Below are positions 13,782-23,910 of a stretch of DNA of 32,966 nt, piece after piece. The notes beneath the pieces were generated by a model. It ran no database searches. It saw only the letters and a program-made list of their open reading frames with translations, and was not told the origin of the DNA. The translations under genes were made by a program, and so were the position numbers. This DNA is from a virus, in IMG/VR virus record IMGVR_UViG_3300046170_000087, positions 1-32,966 of that record; one strand, given 5' to 3'. Positions within the stretch are counted from its first letter, which is position 1, and each line of letters opens with the position of its first letter.

Positions 13782-16700
13782 TTAATCTACCCTTGCTGAC
13801 TCAGGTAAATCTTCAAACATTTTATTCATTACATTTTTTATACCTATTGCGTTTGAATAAGGAACTAATGATTTAAGTGCCCTACCTTGTGCAGCAGACA
13901 CTTGATATTCGTCATTTAACAAAGCTCGGCTAACTCCTTGTACAGCCTTGTATCCAGTATCAATTAATTGCACAGATGGTATTCCACTAATCAAACCTGT
14001 AGCTAATCCTGTTGTTCTTCCATAAGAAAACAAAGGATCTTCGCCAAAAAAAGGCATACCAGTATCTATTAGTGCAGGAAACAATGAAGCATAAGAACTT
14101 CTTTGGAAAGCTGCTTTCCCTATTTCTACAGGAGACAACCTTTCTCTTAAAAATTCTTCTTTATCTGATCTGCCTATAGCATTTGCGTGCATTTGTGCAG
14201 TATAAGATAACCCAGCAAAGAAAGATGAATACATCATGGCAGAATATGCAGCAAAGTCATTTCTTTTTATATTATGCAAAAATTGTTTTGAATAAGACAC
14301 AAGCATAAATGTTCTGAACTGAGATAATATTTTACCCATTGTGCTTGTCATATGTATATTTAAATTACCAACATCATTCTGTTGTATGCTTTGCCTGGTC
14401 CACCTACTTACAGCTAAAACAAAAGCATCTCTTGCATCTATGTCATCCCAAGCATCTAAATTAATTCTTCTAATTTTTCTGCTTTTAAAAAACACTGATG
14501 GACTTGTTACTGCGTTTTGTCTTATTTGCTCAAAAACCCTTTGTGACATATCAGTATTTAATCCAAGACTTTCCATTCTTTTGGCTATATCTTGCTCTTT
14601 AGTGCCTCTACCTATTTTTTTAAAGTTTATGCTTTTAATACCAAAAGCTAAATCAGTTAAAGATTGCACAGCTATTCTTCCTGCAGCTCTTTCTAAACCA
14701 GCAGTTATAGGAGCCATACCAGAGATATCTGCTGTAATCCTTTTTAATGGTTGTGCAGCTAATCCAACCCTATCTATGAAGTCTCCCCTGCCTTCTACAT
14801 ATATATCATGTGCATCATATTTATTCATAGATTGATGTATTCTTCTATCAACACCAATACCTGCAAACGCTTCTAAATCTCTTGCAACAGGATCCTCTAA
14901 ATTACCATTGGCTGTTCTTTTAAGCATTGATTTAAGTTCAGGAATAACCCTTATCAAACCTCTAATGCCATCTATAGATACAGCATTACCTAATTCAGCA
15001 ACTTGTGCAAAACCTACTTGGTTCATAACTCTAATAAAGTTGTAATCCATAAGCAATCTAGCTATTCGATTAGCATCAGAAGATGGGTTTTGTATTGTTT
15101 TAGGTGGTCTTCCTAAAATCATATCATACATAACCTCAAACTTAAGAATGTCTTTTTCAGCTTGTTTTAATCCATCATCACCTAATTCATCACCCTCGGC
15201 TCTTATTAATTGCATTTGTTTTTTAAAATCTGCATCACTTGTTATGCCCTTTTGTGCAAAGGCTATTCTTCCTGACATTTGGTTTACATATGAATTGAAA
15301 ACTTGTTCAGCATCTCTATTCATTAAATCTTTTACTGCAATTCTTTTGCCGTCAAATGTCATTTCATAATTTAAGTCAAACTTTAAACGTTTTTTTGCTC
15401 TTGACGGAACACCCTCTGGCTTAAAATGTAAAAGATTAACCAAAGCATCTGCCTGTGATTCAGACAATATTTCCTCTTCAATAAGCAAATCTTTTAAAAA
15501 TTCTTTATTTGATGTACTAAAAATTCTTGATACACCTGCATCTAAACCAACGTGACGATCAACAATCTTGTCTCTCATCCCTCTACCAATAGCATCTGCC
15601 AATTCTTCAGTTAATTCAGGATTAGCGTTTCTTAAAGATCGAGATAACAACATTGGAATGAAACCATCATCTGTCTGTTGCCTTAGCGTAGTAAATTTAT
15701 GAGAATCCCATAAATGCGTAAAATATCTTAAATCTTCAGGTATATCTTCAAACCCTTTTACACCAGCATCTTTTGCATCTTGTAATATTTCTCTAAATAC
15801 ATTTCTCTGCCTTTGTGCTGCATTTATAACTGATTGATTCCTAGAAGATCCAGGAAACTCAATTTCATCAGCAACAAGTCTTCCAAAATCAGAACGCTGT
15901 GCACCCCATTTTCTTTTCCAATAACCAATATTATTAGATTTTGCCCACTCTGTATAAGAATCTTCATAAGCGTTGTAATATCTAGCGCTGTAACTCCTTG
16001 TTTTTGTTGTCTTTATTAAGTCTGCTGTAAACTCACCTGGTTCAACAGCATCCTCTCCTACTATATTTGCTAATTTTCTTGATATACCTAATGCACTATT
16101 TTTTAGCTGACCAATCATATCTATTCTAAATTTACCAAAAAAACTAAACGGAGTATCACTAGCTTCTTCTATTTCAGCATCAGCACCCTTTACAATTTCT
16201 TTTATTTGTACAGGCTGACTTAATGGATTTTCCATAGCACCTACACTACCATCAGGTCTTTTATAGTCTTCAGTCTTTGCTATTCCCTTATCTATTGTGG
16301 CTTGCTGCAGGTCACTTACTTGTGCTTTTTCAAAATCATTAACACCTTTTTTTAAAGCATTATTAAACATCTGATCAGAGCTTTTGCCAAATACACTTCC
16401 AATAGCACCACCTAAAAGCATACCACCACCAGCAGCGTATAATATATCATATGGATCTTTTACTGGATTTTGAGAAACTAGGTAAGACTCAATAGCACCA
16501 CTTGATATCCCACCTGTTGCCAAACCTCTAAAAGCTCTAGCCAATCTAGTAGCCTTTGAACCCCATATAAATGGAGCAGCCACACCTTCCGTCAATGCTG
16601 TAGCTGTGATAGCAGCAGGATCTATGGTAGCAGCAGCAAGTCTCAATGGTATTCCTGCCCAACCATATTTAGCCAATGTTTCCTCATTTTTCATTGATTG

Positions 16701-17012
16701 CAAAACTCGATCTCTTAGTTTTTCTGCGTGAGGTCTACTTACTGCATCTTCTAGAAAATCTTGATATTCTAATGGTATATCTTTTGTAAACTCAGCATAA
16801 GATTTATCGTCAAGCAAAAAATTAGGATCAGGCTCAAAATCCTCTAATCCGTTGTATATCCAAGACATTGCATTATCTTCAGCAAAAGCTGCAGAAAGAG
16901 CATCAGAAAATGTTATTTGATCTCTTTCTTTTTGTAAGGTTTCTTCTGCCTCTCTCTCTTCAAGCAGATTAATAGGTCTTGCTACCTGTATTTGTTTTGC
17001 TTTTAGTTCCAT
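13782..17012 (-). CDS. T7 gp16-like internal virion (ejection) protein
   Basis: The longest gene of the window (1076 aa) sits where T7 has gene 16, after the gp14- and gp15-like genes. It has glycine/alanine-rich segments of membrane-inserting type (YAAGGGMLLGGAIGSVFG near residues 190-205) and otherwise long charged helices. I do not see the lytic transglycosylase motif that T7 gp16 carries at its N-terminus. Proteins in this position leave the capsid with the DNA and form a channel across the envelope. It overlaps the gp15-like gene by one base (TAATG). Confidence 0.7.
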   Translation of the reverse strand: MELKAKQIQVARPINLLEEREAEETLQKERDQITFSDALSAAFAEDNAMSWIYNGLEDFEPDPNFLLDDKSYAEFTKDIPLEYQDFLEDAVSRPHAEKLRDRVLQSMKNEETLAKYGWAGIPLRLAAATIDPAAITATALTEGVAAPFIWGSKATRLARAFRGLATGGISSGAIESYLVSQNPVKDPYDILYAAGGGMLLGGAIGSVFGKSSDQMFNNALKKGVNDFEKAQVSDLQQATIDKGIAKTEDYKRPDGSVGAMENPLSQPVQIKEIVKGADAEIEEASDTPFSFFGKFRIDMIGQLKNSALGISRKLANIVGEDAVEPGEFTADLIKTTKTRSYSARYYNAYEDSYTEWAKSNNIGYWKRKWGAQRSDFGRLVADEIEFPGSSRNQSVINAAQRQRNVFREILQDAKDAGVKGFEDIPEDLRYFTHLWDSHKFTTLRQQTDDGFIPMLLSRSLRNANPELTEELADAIGRGMRDKIVDRHVGLDAGVSRIFSTSNKEFLKDLLIEEEILSESQADALVNLLHFKPEGVPSRAKKRLKFDLNYEMTFDGKRIAVKDLMNRDAEQVFNSYVNQMSGRIAFAQKGITSDADFKKQMQLIRAEGDELGDDGLKQAEKDILKFEVMYDMILGRPPKTIQNPSSDANRIARLLMDYNFIRVMNQVGFAQVAELGNAVSIDGIRGLIRVIPELKSMLKRTANGNLEDPVARDLEAFAGIGVDRRIHQSMNKYDAHDIYVEGRGDFIDRVGLAAQPLKRITADISGMAPITAGLERAAGRIAVQSLTDLAFGIKSINFKKIGRGTKEQDIAKRMESLGLNTDMSQRVFEQIRQNAVTSPSVFFKSRKIRRINLDAWDDIDARDAFVLAVSRWTRQSIQQNDVGNLNIHMTSTMGKILSQFRTFMLVSYSKQFLHNIKRNDFAAYSAMMYSSFFAGLSYTAQMHANAIGRSDKEEFLRERLSPVEIGKAAFQRSSYASLFPALIDTGMPFFGEDPLFSYGRTTGLATGLISGIPSVQLIDTGYKAVQGVSRALLNDEYQVSAAQGRALKSLVPYSNAIGIKNVMNKMFEDLPESARVD

Positions 17013-19498
17013 TATTGTAATTTAGGTCCTAATAAAGTTTCTTTTAGAGTTTTTATATTCTCTTTTCTAATTTTTTCTTTTCTCTTTTCCTCTGCGATAG
17101 CTCCTGCAGTCTTTTCTGGCATACCCTTTTGGAAATCTGTCGTTGTCAACTCTTTGAATAAAACTGCTTGCTGTTCTCTTATTTTTTCTTTTCTTATATC
17201 TTCAGGTGATTTAACTAAATCTTTTTGTTTTTCAAATTGAGCAGCAATAACTTCTTTCTTTTTTACTTCAGCTTTTGCTGTTTCTTCTTCAAGTTTCATT
17301 TTTTTAAGCTGATCTAATGTATAGCTTTCATTTGGAAACAACATTCCATTTCTTACAATAGACCATCTATCAATTCTTCCAGTAACAGGCGTAGCAGTTA
17401 TCTCTTCATCATCATCAGGATTTTTAAGTTTGTAGTCTTTTATAATTAAATCTGCATAGTATCGAATGTCTGTTTCGTTCATATTTACAGACCTTGGTAT
17501 AAGAACACCTTTATGATTTATATGAGAATCTAATATATCTTGCCCTGCTCTTTCAACTGCTGCTTTAGGATCTGCTCCTAAACCTATATAAATCTTAGAT
17601 AAATTTTCAACTTTTTGCTGTATAACAGAACTGTTTTGTGGCTTTGTTCCAAAAAAACTTGTTGACTCAGAGCTTATGCTATCTACTTCACTTTTTATTA
17701 CTTTATACTTTGCGTTAATAGTTTCTATGCCTGTTTTTCTTGCTGCGTTAACCATGCCTATTGATTCTTCAATGGTTTTACCAGTTTGCTCAAGTGCTAA
17801 TACTTGATTGTAAACAGCAGTTTCTTCTTGATTTAAATGCAACTGCACAAGACCTGGACCCATAGCCTTCATTTGCCTAAATAATTCTATCTGATTTTTT
17901 AACTTTGGCATATCTGCTTGATCGCCTAGAATATTTGTTGCTCCTTCTGAAAGCTCATTTTTAAAATTTTCATAGGCTACGTTATTTTGTTGCAGTATTA
18001 ACAATGTATCTGCTTGTGATTTTCCTTTTATAGCTTGACTAATTATTGCCTTTTCTTCTTTTGCAGTATAATTTTGCTTAACCTCAGAGTACCTACCTGT
18101 CTGTAATGCAGTTGCTCCATTGTTTATAAACTGTGCTGTGTTTTGTGCTTCTATTAAATCATTCTCAACATCAATGACACCTGACAATATTGCTCTAGCT
18201 GACTTGCCATTTGTTGTTTGCTGCATCTCCAATGATGTCCTGCCACCATATTTTGTTTGTAATAATTGTTTTGTTGACTCTGCAAGTTCCCTTATTTTTT
18301 CAGCATTAACTTGACTTGGGTCTTGTTTATATATTTCTAATAAAGTTTTTTGCCTATAATATAAATATTGAGCAGAACCCACAATAGATCCTTCTGCTTT
18401 TTCTTTGTCTTTTGATGCACCTACATAAGATTTTGCTTTATCAACAGCAGATAAAGTTCCTACATTTTCAGCCTCTTCGCTAACATCTTGTGATATTTCG
18501 TTCAAAGCATCATCTTCAACTTCTTTGCTTCGTGCACTTATAAATTTTTGTACGCTATTACTTATATTCTGTGGAAGATCAGACCCACTAATATTGATAG
18601 TTTTACCACTAGCTAATTCAATATTTACGTCTTTATTATCTCTAAGCAAATCAACTATCGTATTCAACTCATCAAAAGTTGCATCACTTGCATCTAACTG
18701 ATCTTGTATATTTTGGTTTATATCTTGTATTATAACATTTCTTTTTGCTCTAATAACTTTGTTAAACTTGTTTTTTATTGATGTAGATTGCTTGCTATTT
18801 TTTACTTCTTCAGTCATTGCTTTTAGTTGTGAAAAAGATGTTGCACCTTCAATTTTGTTTGAAAATGTTTCTTGCTCTACAGCAATATTTAACTGTTCAA
18901 CAGACCTAATAGAAGAATACTTAATTGTTCCGTCTTTTTGGCTATCGCTTATTTCTTTCATTGCGTCAGCACTAGCTTTAATATACTCAGGATGGTTGCT
19001 TGGAGTAGATGCCATAATACCTCTAAGCCTAACTAACTTATCGTTTACAGCAGTTCCTCTTATTACTTCTTGTTTTCCATACGCTTCATTTCTACCTTTT
19101 AACTGTCCACCAGCTTGTATATCGCCCAATCTACCAATAAGTGCCTGTTGCTCCACAGGTCTTAAGTTATATTTACCAGCAATATCTTTTACTTTTTTAC
19201 CTGCAAAAGTTTTATATTTACCATCAAACTCTTCCATGCTTGTGCTGGTATCATTTTTTATATGTGTATCTATTTCTTTTGTAAGTTCATTTTCAGCTTG
19301 TGCTATTGCACTTTTAGCTTCTGCTTTTTTGTCTGCATCATAAAAATCACGCATGATATTACCAGCAGCCTCACCAAACCTTGCAATCTCTTGACCTACT
19401 CCAGTAAAAGCACCTGCTGATGCTCTGGGTCCTAGCGAACCAGCTGTAGTAACACCTGATGCACCTAAGCCTTTGTTATATAATGGTATTTGTGGCAT
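17012..19498 (-). CDS. T7 gp15-like internal virion protein
   Basis: This 828-residue protein is almost entirely charged and helical, with an N-terminal AARFGEAAGNIMRDFYDADKK-like region, many KAEKEK-type stretches and a lysine-rich end (KRKEKIRKENIKTLKETL). T7 gp15 is 747 residues and of similar composition, and the gene order gp14-gp15-gp16 is the same. It is expected to be a core protein inside the capsid, ejected with the DNA. No enzymatic motif is seen. Confidence 0.7.
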   Translation of the reverse strand: MPQIPLYNKGLGASGVTTAGSLGPRASAGAFTGVGQEIARFGEAAGNIMRDFYDADKKAEAKSAIAQAENELTKEIDTHIKNDTSTSMEEFDGKYKTFAGKKVKDIAGKYNLRPVEQQALIGRLGDIQAGGQLKGRNEAYGKQEVIRGTAVNDKLVRLRGIMASTPSNHPEYIKASADAMKEISDSQKDGTIKYSSIRSVEQLNIAVEQETFSNKIEGATSFSQLKAMTEEVKNSKQSTSIKNKFNKVIRAKRNVIIQDINQNIQDQLDASDATFDELNTIVDLLRDNKDVNIELASGKTINISGSDLPQNISNSVQKFISARSKEVEDDALNEISQDVSEEAENVGTLSAVDKAKSYVGASKDKEKAEGSIVGSAQYLYYRQKTLLEIYKQDPSQVNAEKIRELAESTKQLLQTKYGGRTSLEMQQTTNGKSARAILSGVIDVENDLIEAQNTAQFINNGATALQTGRYSEVKQNYTAKEEKAIISQAIKGKSQADTLLILQQNNVAYENFKNELSEGATNILGDQADMPKLKNQIELFRQMKAMGPGLVQLHLNQEETAVYNQVLALEQTGKTIEESIGMVNAARKTGIETINAKYKVIKSEVDSISSESTSFFGTKPQNSSVIQQKVENLSKIYIGLGADPKAAVERAGQDILDSHINHKGVLIPRSVNMNETDIRYYADLIIKDYKLKNPDDDEEITATPVTGRIDRWSIVRNGMLFPNESYTLDQLKKMKLEEETAKAEVKKKEVIAAQFEKQKDLVKSPEDIRKEKIREQQAVLFKELTTTDFQKGMPEKTAGAIAEEKRKEKIRKENIKTLKETLLGPKLQ

Positions 19499-19514
19499 AT
19501 CCTAAACCTTCCTA

Positions 19515-19946
19515 TCATGTCATACCCATATATGTTTTAGCTGCTTTTTCACCTGCTTGTAAAACAGTTCTATAAGCTGCTGTTTTAAACTGTGCAGATT
19601 GAGCACTCGCTGTTGCTCTAGCCATAGCTGCTTCATTTATCTTTGCAGCCTCTTGTATAGAACCTGCATATCGTATTCCTATTGCATCTAACTCAGTGTT
19701 AAAGAAAGTATCTCTTAACGCCTCAAGAGCACTGCCTGACATTTGTATTCCAGACTTTGCAGTAGCAACTCTTTGTGTGCCTTGTAGTCTTTCAGCATTT
19801 TTTCTTAAATTAGCTTCTTGTTGCCTTGTAGCACGCTGTACTAATATTTTTTCGTTTTCAGCAACTTTAGCATTGTATTCACCAACTTGCCTTGCAGCTT
19901 TTGCTGAAGCCATATTTCCTTTGTAACCTAGAACAGCATCTAACAT
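19515..19946 (-). CDS. T7 gp14-like internal virion protein
   Basis: The 143-residue protein is helical and alanine-rich (AKAARQVGEYNAKVAENEK, RQQEANLRKNAERLQG, NEAAMARATASAQSAQF), the composition of T7 gp14 and related internal core proteins of podoviruses. GTQRVATAKSGIQMSGSALE is a phrase I know from this family. It follows the gp13-like gene with a shared base and precedes the gp15-like gene, the T7 order. Confidence 0.75.
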   Translation of the reverse strand: MLDAVLGYKGNMASAKAARQVGEYNAKVAENEKILVQRATRQQEANLRKNAERLQGTQRVATAKSGIQMSGSALEALRDTFFNTELDAIGIRYAGSIQEAAKINEAAMARATASAQSAQFKTAAYRTVLQAGEKAAKTYMGMT

Positions 19947-20368
19947 TACACAACCCTCGCAAAACGATAATAGTCTGATCCATCAGGACCAAACTTCTTC
20001 ATTAAACCTTCGTTCTCAAAACCCAACCATTCAACATATCTAATCGCTTGCTTGTCTCCTGTGTGAACACTAGCTTGTATACGCTGTAAATCTGTGTCTT
20101 CTTGAACATGATCCAATAATAAACTGGAATACTTAGCTGCTGAAAAGGGCATCTTGTAAGCGTGCTTTGACATAACAAACCAAGCTTCACCTACATTATC
20201 CCACAATCCGTATACACCACCAATCATAAATACCTTACTTTCTTGCATTGCTGTGTATGCACTCAAACAACTTTCTTTCATCATAGCTGCTTTTGAGCTT
20301 TCTGGAAAATGAAAATTTGTTTCAATCATATCCAAGTGTTCTTTTTCAAACTTTTTAAACTTAAGCAT
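19946..20368 (-). CDS. T7 gp13-like protein with GNAT acetyltransferase fold
   Basis: The 140-residue protein resembles T7 gp13 in size, place and pattern: VGEAWFVMSKHAYKMPFSAAK in the middle and GDKQAIRYVEWLGFENEG followed by FGPDG near the end. The latter is the typical C-terminal GNAT signature (N-xx-xxR-xxxxxGF). Whether it still transfers acetyl groups is unknown; the P-loop-like pantetheine site is not obvious. ATG 20368 is chosen; a TTG lies one codon upstream. It overlaps the gp12-like gene by 8 nt. Confidence 0.75.
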   Translation of the reverse strand: MLKFKKFEKEHLDMIETNFHFPESSKAAMMKESCLSAYTAMQESKVFMIGGVYGLWDNVGEAWFVMSKHAYKMPFSAAKYSSLLLDHVQEDTDLQRIQASVHTGDKQAIRYVEWLGFENEGLMKKFGPDGSDYYRFARVV

Positions 20369-22769
20369 CAAACGTATTAGACCTTCTCATAATCGCTAAT
20401 ATTGTCATAGGCAATGGCTGTGTTTGCCTTATAACAATCTTTGCATCATTGTCATAGCCTGATGGAAAAGATATTTCTTTATCCCCAGTAAATAATGGAA
20501 CAGCTTCATCCATAGCCATACTACTATCTCTAAATGGTAATCTGTCAAGGTTACTTGTATCAGGACCTAGTTCTGCACCAACAGTCTGAAAGAATCTAGC
20601 TGTCACGCCATGTATTCTCTTTATCTTGCCTTGTGCAATGCCATCTTCTGCACCTGCTTCCATACGCAATGTTTCCAGTGATGATGTATAACCATAACCA
20701 ACATGGACCTTAGATGCACTTCTATCTAATGTAATTGTGCCATTGCTGACTGTTTTATCAGCGTGTGCAGCACCATCTGCTAAAATGGTTACTGTTTCAC
20801 CCTCAAGGTGGTTTAGGCTTTTAATGGTCGTTGTAGCTGATCCATCATATGTCAATCCACTATCTACGAAGAAAGCATCTGTAACATCATCATTAAAATA
20901 TAATGACTTAAGATATACAATGTGTCGAACAGTTGTTCCATCTATTGTCCTCTTCACACTTAGATACACCTGGTCTTCTGCACCACTAGGTATAGCTGTG
21001 ATACTTTCCACTACACCACTACCACCTAAACTATGCTCATGCCAACCCACTGTAGCGTTTGCTCTATCATATGTAAGACCGATTAGCCTTCCATCAGCAT
21101 GAACAAACCATAGTAATAACTCAGGCTCTTGCTGCCAAACCATGTCAGTCAAACCACCTCTAGCCAAATGATCTGCAAGCACAGTCAAATCTACACCCAG
21201 TAATCCATCTGTGTCTAAATCAAAGGTTATCTCTTTTACCTTTTCAGCACCCTTCTGTATGAGTATGGTACTGTTACCTGCTCTCAAAGGCTTGATGTTA
21301 CCTGTACCAAAGGTTGTTTCTCGTAGCACGTTAACATTCGTAGGTGTTACTGGCTCTGATCCTGCACCACCTGATAAGGTAAACTCAGCACTTGTAGTCA
21401 ATAACTGCAAGAATCTAGCTGGTAAAAGATGCTTAATCACGTTAACTTGATCGGATGCTATAGTTACATTAATCGCTGCATCATCTTCTGTTCCAGGTGT
21501 ATGGTTCTCAAAATCAGCAGATACACTACCAAAGATAGTCTGTGGCTGATCTGTGGTTCCAGCAAAGTATAATCTTTCTTCGTAAAAACCTATCGCTCTT
21601 GGAAATCCTGTGGTTGAGCTAAAACTTCCCAATGACCATTTTGTTGTAGCATTGCTCGATCCCACGATATTATGTGGTAATACTGATATGCCACCATCAT
21701 CTTCTTTAACTGTAGCTGTTACAACTGTTGAGCTTGTAAACCCTGTTATCTTTACATAACCTGTATCGTCATGCCTATATTCCCAATTAATCGAACCATA
21801 TGTTTCTGTACCTGATGTATGCACTGGTGGAGTGTTGCCTGATGTTTGCGTTGATCCAGTAACCTGCTTATAAACGTGACCATTAAATCTTACAAATTCA
21901 TTTGCAGCGTAACTTGTACTTGCTGCCCATTCATCATAAGTTACCTCTAATACCTCACGAAACCTAATTAATCTCCCAACATCTGTACTGGCAAACAAGG
22001 CTGCACTTGCTGTAATCGTTACAGAACCTGTATCTGCTGAAGCGTATAATGTTGTAGTTGTTATATTTTCATCAAGGTAAGGACCATCTGTAAAATCAAT
22101 ATCTGTTAATGTCCATGATGTATGACTTGTTCTTGTCAACTTTGCTGGTGCATGATCTTGTTGTGCAAGGAACAACACATCTGCTGATTGTGCATAATTA
22201 ATCGTAGATAGCTGTGCTGTCGTGTAAGTCGTTGTAATTTCTACTATTTTCCCAACTGTGCCACCACTTGTATATGTGGTAAACGCAGAGCTATTGATAC
22301 CACTTAACTGAAATGTATTTGTAGTGACACCTGCAACAGTAAATTCTCTGTTGTTTACTTCCGTCATCCCACCGACACTAGCTATAAACACTCTATCGCC
22401 ATTGCTTAGACCATGTGAATTAGCTGTAACTACTGCTGGATTAGCTTTTGTTATGGCTGTTATAGCTGTGGTAGCTTCTGTGACCAAGCCACCATCTTTA
22501 AATATACGAATATAGTTATTACCAAACTCCAATACATAGGCTTGTGTATCACTAAACTCAAAGTTGATTAGCCTTACCTGACCACCATCTTTTGTTGTTC
22601 CTGCGTAATATGTGCCTGGTCTGCGTGTTGTACCTCCCTGTGGAAATACAATCATGTTGCTTAAATCTTTTACGGCTTCGTTATACTTCTGTAAATCAAT
22701 ACGACCTTCTAATCGTGGCGATATCTCACCTGCTCGGAAGTTGGTGATGATTGACGATACTCTTGCCAT
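20361..22769 (-). CDS. T7 gp12-like tail tubular protein B (nozzle)
   Basis: This 802-residue protein starts like T7 gp12 relatives: ITNFRAGEISPRLEGRIDLQKY, LSNMIVFPQGGTTRRPGT, FSDTQAYVLEFGNNYIRIF. The body is beta-rich, and an insert at about 265-330 (YDEWAASTSYAANEFVRFNG, INWEYRH) resembles a carbohydrate-binding module. T7 gp12 is 794 residues. It forms the tip of the short tail through which DNA leaves. It starts 1 nt after the gp11-like gene. Confidence 0.88.
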   Translation of the reverse strand: MARVSSIITNFRAGEISPRLEGRIDLQKYNEAVKDLSNMIVFPQGGTTRRPGTYYAGTTKDGGQVRLINFEFSDTQAYVLEFGNNYIRIFKDGGLVTEATTAITAITKANPAVVTANSHGLSNGDRVFIASVGGMTEVNNREFTVAGVTTNTFQLSGINSSAFTTYTSGGTVGKIVEITTTYTTAQLSTINYAQSADVLFLAQQDHAPAKLTRTSHTSWTLTDIDFTDGPYLDENITTTTLYASADTGSVTITASAALFASTDVGRLIRFREVLEVTYDEWAASTSYAANEFVRFNGHVYKQVTGSTQTSGNTPPVHTSGTETYGSINWEYRHDDTGYVKITGFTSSTVVTATVKEDDGGISVLPHNIVGSSNATTKWSLGSFSSTTGFPRAIGFYEERLYFAGTTDQPQTIFGSVSADFENHTPGTEDDAAINVTIASDQVNVIKHLLPARFLQLLTTSAEFTLSGGAGSEPVTPTNVNVLRETTFGTGNIKPLRAGNSTILIQKGAEKVKEITFDLDTDGLLGVDLTVLADHLARGGLTDMVWQQEPELLLWFVHADGRLIGLTYDRANATVGWHEHSLGGSGVVESITAIPSGAEDQVYLSVKRTIDGTTVRHIVYLKSLYFNDDVTDAFFVDSGLTYDGSATTTIKSLNHLEGETVTILADGAAHADKTVSNGTITLDRSASKVHVGYGYTSSLETLRMEAGAEDGIAQGKIKRIHGVTARFFQTVGAELGPDTSNLDRLPFRDSSMAMDEAVPLFTGDKEISFPSGYDNDAKIVIRQTQPLPMTILAIMRRSNTFDA

Positions 22770-22770
22770 A

Positions 22771-23367
22771 TTAGAACCTTGCGTTTGTGTAAGTATCTGC
22801 CTGTAATTGTTCTGGATAACCCTCTAGTGCATCCATGCTTCTAGCTTCACTTAATCTTGCTTGATATAAAGAATACATTGACTGTGCCAAAGCGTTACTA
22901 CCTGTAATTGCATATGCAGTTTCTGCTGCCAGTTTATGTGCAATCGTACTGCTTAATAGTGGATCATATTGCTCTGTGTCTGTTACCCTAGATAAATATA
23001 TTATAGAACAAGTACCCTCGTTAGAAAGTATCTTTCTGCCTTCTATCTTATACATCACGTTGCTATCATAAGCTGCAACATCATTGTTTACGTTTGAGTT
23101 CCAAAAAGAAATAACTCTTAAGCAATAAGGGTCTGTAGGTAATGTAAATTGATAGGTGAATCCGAATGATGGTGCATCACTATCTTGTGCTAGTGTTGCT
23201 CTTGATATAGCCACGTTCCAGGTATGTGATCTTAGAACGGCATCTCTTACTGTTTCAAATCTTCTATTACAAAGTCGTGCTTCTTTAGAGTTTTCCGTTA
23301 GTGCAGTTATTGTTGCTGCACCAAGTAAATCCATAGCTTCGTTACAAATATCTACTACTGACGGCAT
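22771..23367 (-). CDS. T7 gp11-like tail tubular protein A
   Basis: The 198-residue protein has the gp11 signature: VVDICNEAMDLLGAATITAL, ARLCNRRFETVRDAVLRSH, TWNVAISRATLA, and DPLLSSTIAHKLAAETAYAI. T7 gp11 is 196 residues. It forms the ring between portal and nozzle. It precedes the gp12-like gene as in T7, and a hairpin lies just upstream (23386-23406). Confidence 0.9.
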   Translation of the reverse strand: MPSVVDICNEAMDLLGAATITALTENSKEARLCNRRFETVRDAVLRSHTWNVAISRATLAQDSDAPSFGFTYQFTLPTDPYCLRVISFWNSNVNNDVAAYDSNVMYKIEGRKILSNEGTCSIIYLSRVTDTEQYDPLLSSTIAHKLAAETAYAITGSNALAQSMYSLYQARLSEARSMDALEGYPEQLQADTYTNARF

Positions 23368-23385
23368 ATCAAACTCCTGAAAGTA

Positions 23386-23406
23386 AGGAGCAGATTAACT
23401 GCTCCT
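23386..23406 (-). terminator. Hairpin between decoration and tail tubular A genes
   Basis: AGGAGCAG (23386-23393) and CTGCTCCT (23399-23406) form a perfect 8-bp stem with a 5-nt loop, 10 nt after the stop of the leftward decoration-like gene. On the transcribed strand it is followed by TTACTTTC, only weakly U-rich, so it is more likely a partial terminator or a processing stem that lets capsid genes outnumber tail genes than a full stop. Confidence 0.45.
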
Positions 23407-23416
23407 CACAATGGTT

Positions 23417-23896
23417 TTAGTTAACAACATACTGGATGATAAAAGACATATCACCTGCTGTGCCACCAGTTGCATTAAATGTAGCTGCAACATAGTAGTA
23501 ACCACCTGGGTCACTTGAAGCACCAGCATCTTCCCATGCCTGTTGACCGATAGTGTTTATATCAGCAGCTTCGTTTCTTAACTCAGCTAATGCTGCACCA
23601 TCAGCTACAGAACTAGCATATAGATCTTCATCTACAACTGTTCCGTTAGACTGGTATAGACCCACGTTGAATGTGCATGATCCACCAAGTGAATCTGATC
23701 CAATTTGGATTGATGTTATTGATGCGTTACTTGGTATTGGTGCAAGCATAACAATGTCATTGTCTGTACTATCACCAGCAACTAATGCGACTGTACCCTG
23801 TGCTACACGCAAAACGCCATGTAACTCGTGGGCATCACTTGCAACTTGAGGACTAGCTTCAAAGTTAGCTACAAGAGTTGTATTTTTTGTAGTCAT
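23417..23896 (-). CDS. Possible capsid decoration or head protein (159 aa)
   Basis: The protein is beta-rich, small-residue-rich and acidic (ALVAGDSTDNDIVML, IGSDSLGGSCTFNVGLY, GGTAGDMSFIIQYVVN). It lies between the major capsid gene and the gp11-like gene. Proteins in this position with such composition often decorate capsids. I cannot name a family. Confidence 0.6.
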   Translation of the reverse strand: MTTKNTTLVANFEASPQVASDAHELHGVLRVAQGTVALVAGDSTDNDIVMLAPIPSNASITSIQIGSDSLGGSCTFNVGLYQSNGTVVDEDLYASSVADGAALAELRNEAADINTIGQQAWEDAGASSDPGGYYYVAATFNATGGTAGDMSFIIQYVVN

Positions 23897-23910
23897 TATT
23901 CACTCTCCCC

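Noticed and set aside
13782-17012. Lytic transglycosylase domain as in T7 gp16
   Set aside because: I could not find the catalytic glutamate context at the N-terminus, so I did not claim it.
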